Source of the DNA: Clostridiales bacterium UBA1770
GTDB taxonomy: Bacteria > Bacillota > Clostridia > Oscillospirales > CAG-272
Length of the DNA stretch: 13,589 nt
Reading direction: 5' to 3'
Assembly (NCBI GenBank): GCA_002315325.1
Contig: DCGU01000045.1
Location: forward strand, 5,181 to 18,769
Under the pieces are notes generated by a model. The model worked only from the letters and a program-made list of their open reading frames with translations. It ran no database searches and had not been told where the DNA came from. Shown here piece after piece: positions 1-6,807 of the stretch. The position numbers and the translations under genes are program-made. The number at the start of each line of letters is the position of its first letter. Positions within the stretch are counted from its first letter, which is position 1.

Positions 1-2198
1 TTGGTGCGGCTGAATGCCTGAATCAAACCGTGCATACGCAGGTTTTTATCCACCCACAACGTATTGAGCGTAGTGGCGTCAAAACCGGTCAGGAACATAT
101 TCACGACAATCAACAGGTCCAGTTCCTTGTTCTTCATGCGGAGCGAAACGTCCTTGTAATAACTTTGGAACTGCTCGCCGTCCGTGGAGTAGTTGGTATG
201 GAACGTTTCGTTGTAATCACGAATGGCGTCTTCCAAAAAATCACGGCTTGACTTATCCAGTGCGGAAGTGTCTTCGGGATTTTCTTCGTCCAATATCTCG
301 GCGTCCGGCTCGGCCTCGTTTACGCCGTAACTGAATATCGTGGCAATGCGCAGTTTTTTGGTCGGGTTGGCGGCCATCTGCTTTTTGAATTCTTCGTAGT
401 ACAGCTTGGCCATCGGCACGGATGCCACGGCAAAGATGGAGTTGAAACCGGACAAACGCTGCTTTTCTTTGATTTCTTCTACAGCACCGTTTTTGCCGGC
501 CGCAACTTCAGCGATATTTTGCAGGGCGTTGAACATATAGGTCTTGTCGCCGCGATACGTTTTTTGGTCAAAATGGTCCAAAATGTATTGCGTAACAAGC
601 TCAATGCGTTTGGGTGCCATGAATGCTTTTTCACGGTCAATGTCCCAAACGTCCTCGTCAATCATCTCCCCGTCCATTTCCATCGTCTTGATATAATCGA
701 CGCGGAAGGGCAGTACGTTTTTATCGTTAATGGCGTCAACGATGGTGTAGGTGTGTAGTTGATCCCCAAACGTTTGTTCGGTCGTATAGAACTGCGACGT
801 GTGGTTTGCCGTGGTATTGGCGGCAAATATCGGTGTGCCGGTAAAACCGAACAAATGATACTTCCGGAAGTTTTTGACAATGGACAAATGCATATCGCCG
901 AATTGGCTGCGGTGGCATTCGTCAAAGATGATAACCACGTGCTTTTGATACACGGGGTGACTGGGGTTCTTTTTGATAAACGTCGATAATTTTTGTATGG
1001 TGGTGATAATAATGTGGGCATTTTCGTCTTCCAATTGCTTTTTCAGGACCGACGTTGACGTGTTGGAGTTGGCCGCGCCTTTTTCAAAGCGGTCATATTC
1101 CTTCATCGTTTGGTAGTCAAGGTCTTTACGGTCCACCACAAACAGCACTTTGTCGATATAGGGCAGGGTAGAGGCAAGTCGCGCCGTCTTGAATGACGTC
1201 AACGTTTTACCGGAGCCGGTGGTGTGCCAAATGTACCCGCCGCCTTCAATGCAGCCGTATTTTTTATAGTTGTTGGCAATATCAATGCGTCCCAATATCC
1301 GCTCGGTTGCGGTAATTTGATACGGCCGCATAACGAGCAGCGTATTTTCCGACGTAAAGACGCAATATTTGGTTAAGATATTGAGCAGCGTATGGCGGGC
1401 AAAGAACGTCTTGGTAAAGTCAATCAAATCGGGAATAATGACGTTGTTGGCGTCGGCCCAGTAGGACGTGAACTCAAAACTGTTGCTGGTTTTGCTTTTT
1501 TTGCCCTGCGGCACGTTCGCTTCCTTTACGGCATTGAAACGGGTCGAGTTGGAGTAATATTTGGTGTTTGTACCGTTGGAAATGACAAAAATCTGAATGT
1601 ATTCGTACAGACCGCTGCCGGCAAAGAAAGAGTCGCGCTGATAGCGGTTGATTTGGTTGAACGCTTCACGGATGGCGACACCGCGCCGCTTGAGCTCGAT
1701 ATGCACCATCGGGAACCCGTTGCAAAGGACCGTCACGTCAAAGCGGGTATCGTGAGTGGCACCGTCGTCTTTGGACAGCACGTACTGGTTGATGACCTGC
1801 AGACGATTGTTGTGCACGTTCTTTTTATCAATCAGCGTGATATTTTTGGATGTGCCGTCGTCACGCTTCAGCACCTGCACGTTATCTTCCTGTATTTTAC
1901 GTGTCTTTTCCACGATGCCGTCGTTGGCATTGGCAAGGCATTCGGAAAAGAACCGGTTCCATTCGTCGTCGGAAAAATGAAAATCGTTCAGTTTTTCCAA
2001 CTGTTCACGCAAATTGGCAATCAGTTCTTCTTCATTATGAATGACTTTGTCTTCGTAGCCCTGTTGGACCAAAAGGTTGATAAACCCCGACTCCAAAGCG
2101 GACTCGCTTTGGTAACTGTCGGAACGGGATTTCACCGGTTCGTATTCGGTGACTACCGTATTTTCGGTCGTTTGGGCAACGATGTTGAAATAAGGCAT
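1..2198 (-). CDS. hsdR: Type I restriction enzyme R subunit HsdR (C-terminus cut by window edge)
   Basis: This is the motor and nuclease subunit of a type I restriction-modification complex: it translocates unmethylated DNA using ATP and cuts it. About 732 residues are visible with no stop; the family is usually about 1000 residues, so the C-terminal part lies beyond position 1. Seen in order: an N-terminal PD-(D/E)XK nuclease core with D154 and the pair E168/K170 (VHIELKRRG); Walker A TTGSGKT with K331; the helicase box DECH at 426-429; motif III GFTGTP near 451-456; and a later helicase motif in the final visible residues (LRMHGLIQAFSRT). The start at 2198 is supported by AAGGAGG (complement of 2204-2210) five bases upstream. 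It is the last visible gene of the hsdM-hsdS-nuclease-hsdR run, 15 nt after its neighbour. The visible frame is intact. Confidence 0.96.
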   Translation of the reverse strand, partial: MPYFNIVAQTTENTVVTEYEPVKSRSDSYQSESALESGFINLLVQQGYEDKVIHNEEELIANLREQLEKLNDFHFSDDEWNRFFSECLANANDGIVEKTRKIQEDNVQVLKRDDGTSKNITLIDKKNVHNNRLQVINQYVLSKDDGATHDTRFDVTVLCNGFPMVHIELKRRGVAIREAFNQINRYQRDSFFAGSGLYEYIQIFVISNGTNTKYYSNSTRFNAVKEANVPQGKKSKTSNSFEFTSYWADANNVIIPDLIDFTKTFFARHTLLNILTKYCVFTSENTLLVMRPYQITATERILGRIDIANNYKKYGCIEGGGYIWHTTGSGKTLTSFKTARLASTLPYIDKVLFVVDRKDLDYQTMKEYDRFEKGAANSNTSTSVLKKQLEDENAHIIITTIQKLSTFIKKNPSHPVYQKHVVIIFDECHRSQFGDMHLSIVKNFRKYHLFGFTGTPIFAANTTANHTSQFYTTEQTFGDQLHTYTIVDAINDKNVLPFRVDYIKTMEMDGEMIDEDVWDIDREKAFMAPKRIELVTQYILDHFDQKTYRGDKTYMFNALQNIAEVAAGKNGAVEEIKEKQRLSGFNSIFAVASVPMAKLYYEEFKKQMAANPTKKLRIATIFSYGVNEAEPDAEILDEENPEDTSALDKSSRDFLEDAIRDYNETFHTNYSTDGEQFQSYYKDVSLRMKNKELDLLIVVNMFLTGFDATTLNTLWVDKNLRMHGLIQAFSRT

Positions 2199-2213
2199 GG
2201 AGGCCTCCTTTGA

Positions 2214-3137
2214 TTATAACCGTTTTGAAAATACTTTCTTAAATTTGACAGCCGTTTCGATAATTTGGTCCATCAAAGCAGGATAGTTATCTTGATGGTC
2301 AAAATCTAAACCGGGAATATGGATACAAATGGTAGCGGCTTTTTTACCGTCCAGTCTGTCCCAGTCAAGCGTCATTCCCAGTTCAGCTTCAATGGCATCT
2401 TTATCCGCATAAAATGAATCAAACAAAGCTTTATTGTTAGGAACCAAAATGCCAAGACGCACAAAATGTTCTTTGTTGACAAGGTCAATAGAAATATAGC
2501 ATTGTGAAGAGCCGATGGCAATGGTGTACCAATGGTCGGTCGTGGCTTTATGTTTATTAAAAGGTTTACCTTTGCTGTCAATCAAGTCATTGAAACGTGT
2601 CCAAAACTCAAGACGGCTTGCTTGCGAGTCATTGATATCACCGCTTTGTGTTATACGTTTTACGTTTTTGGCAAAGTCGTTCGGTTGCTCAATGATTTTG
2701 AACATGGGTGCAGGGTCAGAGTCTCCTATCGTGTAGGCATGCACTTCAATCAGGAAGAAGTCCACGTCCGAAGTGGTATGTTTGTTCAGCCATTCAATGG
2801 CGCTTGCGTGCTCTTCCTTTGCATCGGATACAATCCACACGACAACGCTCGCGTCAAGCCCGGAAGCGTATGTGATAATCTTTCCCAAATGGTCATGGTT
2901 GGTAGGTTCAAGTTGATTTTCAATCAAAACAGTTTTGCCGGTCAATTCATCTTTGCAAAGGATATCGCACCGGTAACTGCCGACGAACTTTTCGGTTTCT
3001 ATGTCGGTCAGTGACAAATTCAACGTGTCACCGAGTATGGTGATATTTTCTTCGGCAGCGAGCCATGACGAAAAATCATATTGCTCATGAGCCCAAACGG
3101 TTCGGATGTCAACTTCTTTTAACGTGCCGAGTTTCAT
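2214..3137 (-). CDS. PD-(D/E)XK nuclease-like protein with DUF4268-type C-terminus, inside the hsd operon
   Basis: A 307-residue soluble protein without signal peptide or membrane segments. Residues about 50-103 look like a PD-(D/E)XK nuclease core: SYRCDIL with D58, then VLIENQLE with E73 and Q75 (an E-x-Q variant in place of E-x-K), then HDHLGKIITYASGLDA and a VVVWIV strand. Residues about 175-305 resemble the DUF4268 domain, with FWTRFNDLID near the start and repeated beta-strand segments. I recognise the architecture but know of no defined biochemical role. It lies between hsdS (15 nt upstream) and hsdR (15 nt downstream) on the same strand, so it is almost certainly co-transcribed. A GGAG site (complement of 3145-3148) lies seven bases before the ATG. 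I infer an accessory anti-phage or DNA-processing function; a structural role without catalysis remains possible. Confidence 0.85.
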   Translation of the reverse strand: MKLGTLKEVDIRTVWAHEQYDFSSWLAAEENITILGDTLNLSLTDIETEKFVGSYRCDILCKDELTGKTVLIENQLEPTNHDHLGKIITYASGLDASVVVWIVSDAKEEHASAIEWLNKHTTSDVDFFLIEVHAYTIGDSDPAPMFKIIEQPNDFAKNVKRITQSGDINDSQASRLEFWTRFNDLIDSKGKPFNKHKATTDHWYTIAIGSSQCYISIDLVNKEHFVRLGILVPNNKALFDSFYADKDAIEAELGMTLDWDRLDGKKAATICIHIPGLDFDHQDNYPALMDQIIETAVKFKKVFSKRL

Positions 3138-3152
3138 ATAAGTACTCCAATC

Positions 3153-4313
3153 TTATGTGATTTGTTGAAATGAAAGTAATTTGTCGCGATAGTATTCGTA
3201 CTGTTTTTGCCGGGCTTCAATTTCTGCGGGGAGTCCGGCGGTGATGTCGTTGCAAAGTGTATCAAAACGGTCAAGAATAGATACTATACGCTCCTGTTCA
3301 GAAAGAGCAGGTAAAGGAACCAAAATATCTTTCATTTTGTCCGGAGTCACCTCAATAACCTTTGTGCCATGTGCAAGCTTGGTTTTTTGATTGTAAAATC
3401 CTTGTGAATGGAACCAATAAGAAAGATATTTTGCATTTTGATTATGGTGAATGATTGCGGTGTGTCCACTAACGGCGATCGGCTCTGAACCCAACCAAGC
3501 GACACAAGAACATACGTCTTCAACGTTTTCGCTGGTCACGGCCATAACAATATCACCACTGACGGCTTGCTTTGATTTTTCAAAAGTGTCATTTGAAACA
3601 TAGGTCAATGTTTCTTCAGTGTGAATACCGAAATGCGTATACATTTGACCGTAATGAATACAAGGCTTTCCTTTTTCGACAAAATCTTTCTTTTGAAAAT
3701 TACCACCGCGCACTATTGTGGCAAAATCGCCCAGTTTCACCATTGGTACGTCTGGACCAAAATGCAAAAGATCATCCCTATAATATTCATACTGTTTCTT
3801 TCTCGCTGTAAGCTCCGCTGTAAGCTCCGCTGTAAGCTCCGTGAAATTGTCCAAAATACGGACAATTTCACGCTGAACGGGCAACGGCGGGACGGGGATG
3901 GATAAAGTTGAAACAGTATCTCTATCTATTGTCGGAACTCCGCCTGTTCTCTTTTGACTGTAAAAATAATCTTCAAATTGCACAACATAGTAATAAACGA
4001 ATTTATTTATCATTTTTGGAGAATGACCAAGCCAAAAACTACCATCTGAACACCAAAAATTATCTTTACAATATTTGACGCCACCAATTGCTCCAGTATT
4101 GACAACAATTACAGTATCACCCTCAACATTATAATCAGTATACAATCCTAAAGGGGCATCTTTTGAACCGTGGAAAACATAATACAAACCATCGTCAGTT
4201 AGTTGACTTTTGGTTAGTCTTCTTCCTCGATTTACTCCTAATATTTCACCAACAGTGGAAAACTCCACCCCATTCGGGCAAAGGTCTTTTATCAGCTCAT
4301 CGAGTTTAGACAT
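3153..4313 (-). CDS. hsdS: Type I restriction-modification specificity subunit HsdS
   Basis: This subunit recognises the bipartite DNA target and bridges two HsdM. At 386 residues it has the usual two-half structure: TRD1 about residues 1-145, central conserved region about 146-188, TRD2 about 189-335, C-terminal conserved region about 336-386. The conserved regions mirror each other: EIVRILDNF and QYEYYRDDLL in the centre, RIVSILDRF and QYEYYRDKLL at the end. Residues 159-170 are three perfect Glu-Leu-Thr-Ala units encoded by a 12-bp tandem repeat, like the TAEL repeats of type IC EcoR124-family S subunits, where copy number sets the spacing between half-sites. The ATG directly follows the hsdM stop (TAA-ATG), with GAGGTGG inside the hsdM end serving as ribosome binding site, implying translational coupling. 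TRD1 is AT-rich: the row 4021-4080 is 33% GC, consistent with exchange of this domain. Confidence 0.95.
   Translation of the reverse strand: MSKLDELIKDLCPNGVEFSTVGEILGVNRGRRLTKSQLTDDGLYYVFHGSKDAPLGLYTDYNVEGDTVIVVNTGAIGGVKYCKDNFWCSDGSFWLGHSPKMINKFVYYYVVQFEDYFYSQKRTGGVPTIDRDTVSTLSIPVPPLPVQREIVRILDNFTELTAELTAELTARKKQYEYYRDDLLHFGPDVPMVKLGDFATIVRGGNFQKKDFVEKGKPCIHYGQMYTHFGIHTEETLTYVSNDTFEKSKQAVSGDIVMAVTSENVEDVCSCVAWLGSEPIAVSGHTAIIHHNQNAKYLSYWFHSQGFYNQKTKLAHGTKVIEVTPDKMKDILVPLPALSEQERIVSILDRFDTLCNDITAGLPAEIEARQKQYEYYRDKLLSFQQIT
3804..3839 (-). repeat. Three perfect 12-bp tandem repeats in the hsdS central spacer
   Basis: The plus-strand unit cgctgtaagctc occurs at 3804-3815, 3816-3827 and 3828-3839 without mismatch. 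On the coding strand each unit reads gagcttacagcg, Glu-Leu-Thr-Ala (residues 159-170). Because the unit is a multiple of three, gain or loss of a copy keeps the frame and changes only the length of the helical spacer between the two target-recognition domains. Confidence 0.95.
3840..3872. repeat. Perfect 13-bp inverted repeat with 7-nt centre inside hsdS
   Basis: Arms cgtgaaattgtcc (3840-3852) and ggacaatttcacg (3860-3872) are exact reverse complements around aaaatac (3853-3859). The element begins at the base after the 12-bp tandem repeats and encodes the conserved REIVRILDNFT stretch. Arm and centre lengths resemble tyrosine-recombinase core sites, but codon constraints on a conserved protein motif could also produce it. 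No second copy was seen in the window. Confidence 0.9.
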
Positions 4314-5879
4314 TTATTCCACCTCGATTTCCGCAATGATTTTATCAATCTCTTTGCGCAGCGCGTCTTCTTTGGCCACGATTTCGGCAATCTCGGCGTT
4401 GAGCTTATCAATATCCACCTTTTCGCGGGTATCTTCCTGCTCCACGTAGGTCGACACGGAAAGGTTATAGTCGTTGCCCTTGATTTCATCAAACCGTGCC
4501 ACGTGGCAGAAATGTTCCACTTCAGCGTGATTGGCCACGGTTTCCACAATTATTGCAATATTCTCGGGTGTCAATCGGTTATTTTTCGTTACTTTGATGC
4601 ACTCATTGGATGCGTCAACAAACAATACGGTGTTGTCTGTTTTGTTCTTCTTGAGCAGCATAATTGCAACCGAAATGGTGACGTTCAAAAACAAATTGGC
4701 AGGGAGCTGGATGATGGCATCCACAAAGTTATTATCAATTAGATATTGACGGATTTTCTGCTCCGCACCGCCACGATACATAATGCCGGGGAAACATACG
4801 ATGGCGGCCGTACCATTGGATGCCAACCAAGATAGGGAATGCATAATAAAGGCCATATCACCTTTGGATTGCGGTGCCAAAACACCGGCTGGTGCAAAAC
4901 GGGGGTCGTTGATGAGAATAGGATTGCTGTCACCTTCCCACGGTACTGCAAAGGGCGGGTTGGATACAATCAGTTCAAAGGGCTGGTCATCCCAGTGCAT
5001 GGGGGAGAGCAGTGTGTCCTCACGTACGATGCTGAACTTATCAAAATCGATATTGTGCAAAAACATATTGATACGGCACAAGTTATACGTGGTCAGGTCG
5101 ATTTCCTGTCCATAGAACCCCTGCGTGATATTCTCTTTGCCCAGCACCTTTTCCACTTTCAAAAGCAAGGACCCTGAACCGCAAGCCGGGTCATATACTT
5201 TATTGATACGCTTTTTGCCGATGGTGCCAAGGCGCGCCAGCAGTTCCGACACGTCTGCCGGTGTGAAATATTGGCCGCCTTTTTTGCCGGCGTTGGCAGC
5301 GTACATACCCATGAGGTATTCGTAGGCATCACCGAACAGGTCTGCCTTGACGCCTTCAGTAGAAAACAGCGGCATCTCGGCCACGCCGTTCAACAGTTCA
5401 ACCAATACTTTGTTGCGTTTGGCAACGGTTTCACCGATGGATTTACTGTTGACGTCAAAATCGTCAAAAAGCCCTGCGAAATCCGACTCGGACGAACTGC
5501 CCTTGGCGGAGTTTTCAATATTGCGGAAAACTTTTTCCAGCGTTTCGTTTAGATTTTCATCATCGGTTGCCTTTGCCCGAACGTTGCAAAACAGTTCCGA
5601 CGGCAGAATGAAGAAACCTTTTTCTTCAATTAACCCCTGCCGCGCTTCTTCAGCGTCTCTGTCCGACATTTTGGTATAGTCGAACGTTTGATTGCCGGCA
5701 GCGTGCTCACCGTCGTTGATATATTTAGTCAGGTTCTCCGAAATGTAGCGGTAAAACATGGTGCCCAGTACGTAGGATTTGAAATCCCATTCCGAAACGT
5801 GCCCGGCGTGGACCAGGTCGGTGGCAATCTTATAGATTGTCTTAAAGAGGTTGTCTCTGTCTTGCGTATTGTTGGCCAT
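4314..5879 (-). CDS. hsdM: Type I restriction-modification DNA methyltransferase subunit HsdM
   Basis: This is the modification subunit, an N6-adenine methyltransferase that uses S-adenosylmethionine and works with HsdS to methylate the host target. The 521 residues are full length. An N-terminal helical domain (WDFKSYVLGTMFYRYISENL near 31-50) precedes the catalytic domain, which contains GGQYFTP at about 201-207, the SAM-binding motif I DPACGSGSLLL at 230-240 and the catalytic NPPF at 307-310. The C-terminus (about 485-521) is a charged, probably coiled-coil helix rich in Glu, Lys and Ile that would contact HsdS. The start is supported by AAGGAG (complement of 5887-5892) seven bases upstream and a strong promoter about 40 bases upstream. 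It is the first gene of the operon and its stop abuts the hsdS start. No frameshift or missing motif was seen. Confidence 0.97.
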   Translation of the reverse strand: MANNTQDRDNLFKTIYKIATDLVHAGHVSEWDFKSYVLGTMFYRYISENLTKYINDGEHAAGNQTFDYTKMSDRDAEEARQGLIEEKGFFILPSELFCNVRAKATDDENLNETLEKVFRNIENSAKGSSSESDFAGLFDDFDVNSKSIGETVAKRNKVLVELLNGVAEMPLFSTEGVKADLFGDAYEYLMGMYAANAGKKGGQYFTPADVSELLARLGTIGKKRINKVYDPACGSGSLLLKVEKVLGKENITQGFYGQEIDLTTYNLCRINMFLHNIDFDKFSIVREDTLLSPMHWDDQPFELIVSNPPFAVPWEGDSNPILINDPRFAPAGVLAPQSKGDMAFIMHSLSWLASNGTAAIVCFPGIMYRGGAEQKIRQYLIDNNFVDAIIQLPANLFLNVTISVAIMLLKKNKTDNTVLFVDASNECIKVTKNNRLTPENIAIIVETVANHAEVEHFCHVARFDEIKGNDYNLSVSTYVEQEDTREKVDIDKLNAEIAEIVAKEDALRKEIDKIIAEIEVE

Positions 5880-5920
5880 GATGATTCTCCTTATTGATAT
5901 AGATATAATTCTACAGTCTA

Positions 5921-5949
5921 ATTATACTTCATAACAATGGTTTTGCCAA
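5921..5949 (-). promoter_or_regulatory. Near-consensus housekeeping promoter for the hsd operon
   Basis: On the minus strand there is a -35 TTGGCA (complement of 5944-5949), a 17-nt spacer and a perfect -10 TATAAT (complement of 5921-5926). It lies about 40 nt upstream of the hsdM start and gives a short leader carrying the AAGGAG ribosome binding site. Confidence 0.85.
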
Positions 5950-5971
5950 GTGGTTATGTGCGCTAATTCTG

Positions 5972-5994
5972 CCTGTAGCAATTTATTATACAGG
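5972..5994. repeat. Short inverted repeat between divergent promoters
   Basis: Arms cctgta (5972-5977) and tacagg (5989-5994) are separated by 11 nt. They lie between the minus-strand hsd promoter and the plus-strand promoter at 6033. The spacing would suit a dimeric repressor, but six-base arms can occur by chance and no regulator gene is visible. Confidence 0.3.
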
Positions 5995-6032
5995 TAAAAA
6001 GCGTGATTTCCTTTTTGCCGTCATTTTTCTTG

Positions 6033-6062
6033 TTGACACCGCAGCTTATATAATCGTATAAT
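6033..6062 (+). promoter_or_regulatory. Housekeeping-type promoter upstream of the DUF4186 gene
   Basis: Consensus -35 TTGACA (6033-6038), 18-nt spacer and consensus -10 TATAAT (6057-6062). A second TATAAT at 6049-6054 is only 10 nt from this -35, too close to pair with it. The promoter faces away from the hsd promoter and would give a leader of about 105 nt before the chosen start at 6176. Confidence 0.8.
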
Positions 6063-6175
6063 ATAAACTGAACTAATATTGATTGCACATACGTGCACGC
6101 GGCGCTGCTCGCGGCTGAAAGAGAAGGTTTATGCTGCTCGGTGACTTATGGTCCCTCCACGTAGAAAGGCGGACA

Positions 6176-6532
6176 ATGGCAACGATCAATGAAACACTGG
6201 ACAAGTTGTCCAAATCCAAGTTCCGCTCGTCGTTTCACTTAACGGTGAAGGAGCGGGCGTACTTACAGGAAAAGGGCATGGACGTCATGCGGCGGCACGC
6301 CGCGGACTTCGTGCGAACCAAGCTGGCACCGGCCTATCCCGAAAACGACGGCAAGCAAACGCCGATGCACGGGCATCCCGTGTTCAAGGCGATGCACGGC
6401 TGTGCCTGCTGCTGCCGCGGGTGTCTGGAAAAGTGGTACCGTGTCCCGCAGGGCAGAGAACTGACTTTAGACGAGCAAAATCGAATTGTCAACCTGCTCA
6501 TAGCATGGATAGAAAAATATAGCCTTTTGTAA
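6176..6532 (+). CDS. DUF4186 family protein, small and cysteine-rich
   Basis: A 118-residue soluble protein of the uncharacterised DUF4186 family, recognised from LSKSKFRSSFHL near the start, LAPAYPENDGKQTPMHGHPVF in the middle and the signature CCCRGCLEKW. Cysteines at 76, 78, 79, 80 and 83 with histidines at 65, 67 and 74 suggest a metal or Fe-S site; this is inference. The frame extends upstream to an ATG at 6131, but family-like sequence begins just after the ATG at 6176, which has an AAAGGCGG-like site before it, so I chose 6176. The 6131 start would add 15 residues and has GAGAAGG only three bases away. It is transcribed divergently from the hsd operon and separated from the next gene by 275 nt, so it is probably monocistronic. 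Its function is unknown. Confidence 0.85.
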   Translation: MATINETLDKLSKSKFRSSFHLTVKERAYLQEKGMDVMRRHAADFVRTKLAPAYPENDGKQTPMHGHPVFKAMHGCACCCRGCLEKWYRVPQGRELTLDEQNRIVNLLIAWIEKYSLL

Positions 6533-6590
6533 TGCGCGCGGTCCCTTTTTGAAAAGAAGGTTCGCCGCATGAAAAAGAGTGCAGAATGGA

Positions 6591-6638
6591 CGAAAACCTA
6601 GCGTCGCCGTACCTGTGTACGGCAGTCGACGGGTTTCG
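6591..6638. repeat. Imperfect long hairpin downstream of the DUF4186 gene
   Basis: The core is gccgtac (6606-6612), loop ctgt, and gtacggc (6617-6623). Outer pairing continues with cgtc/gacg and cgaaaacc/ggtttcg across small bulges. No U-tract follows directly, so it is a poor intrinsic terminator. It may be a structured RNA end or a degenerate mobile-repeat remnant. Confidence 0.55.
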
Positions 6639-6654
6639 TTCATAGCAAAAAACA

Positions 6655-6691
6655 TATAATAAAAATGGAAATTTTGACCGTCAGGTCAAAA
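6655..6691 (+). promoter_or_regulatory. Possible promoter -10 and palindromic operator upstream of the FNT operon
   Basis: A TATAAT (6655-6660) has no convincing -35 partner. Just downstream, ttttgacc (6672-6679) and ggtcaaaa (6684-6691) form a perfect 8-bp inverted repeat around gtca. The position shortly after a -10 would suit a repressor operator, and the leader to the first gene would then be about 140 nt. The palindrome is plain; its regulatory role is inferred. Confidence 0.4.
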
Positions 6692-6807
6692 ATAATCCGC
6701 AGAAAATAATAATCAGTAGAGCGCAAAATAAACAGGTTTATGGCATTTTATACGTCACAAATTGTTTTTTGCGATCTGTGCCTTTTTCACAGGCGCTAGG
6801 AGGTAAA

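Noticed and set aside
2093..2112. Perfect 8-bp inverted repeat ccaaagcg/cgctttgg inside hsdR near its start
   Set aside because: It lies in coding sequence with an intact frame, has no neighbouring repeat or partner copy, and 8-bp arms are short enough to arise by chance.
1392..2213. Plus-strand open frame of 273 codons opposite hsdR
   Set aside because: The minus strand here encodes a clear HsdR with nuclease motifs; the plus frame has no recognisable motif and is a shadow.
6131..6175. Upstream ATG extending the DUF4186 protein by 15 residues
   Set aside because: The extra residues do not resemble the family N-terminus and the site before 6131 is too close; the ATG at 6176 fits better, though not decisively.
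6533..6807. Possible riboswitch upstream of the FNT operon
   Set aside because: Two inverted repeats are present but no known aptamer core was recognised and there is no terminator/antiterminator pair with a U-tract.
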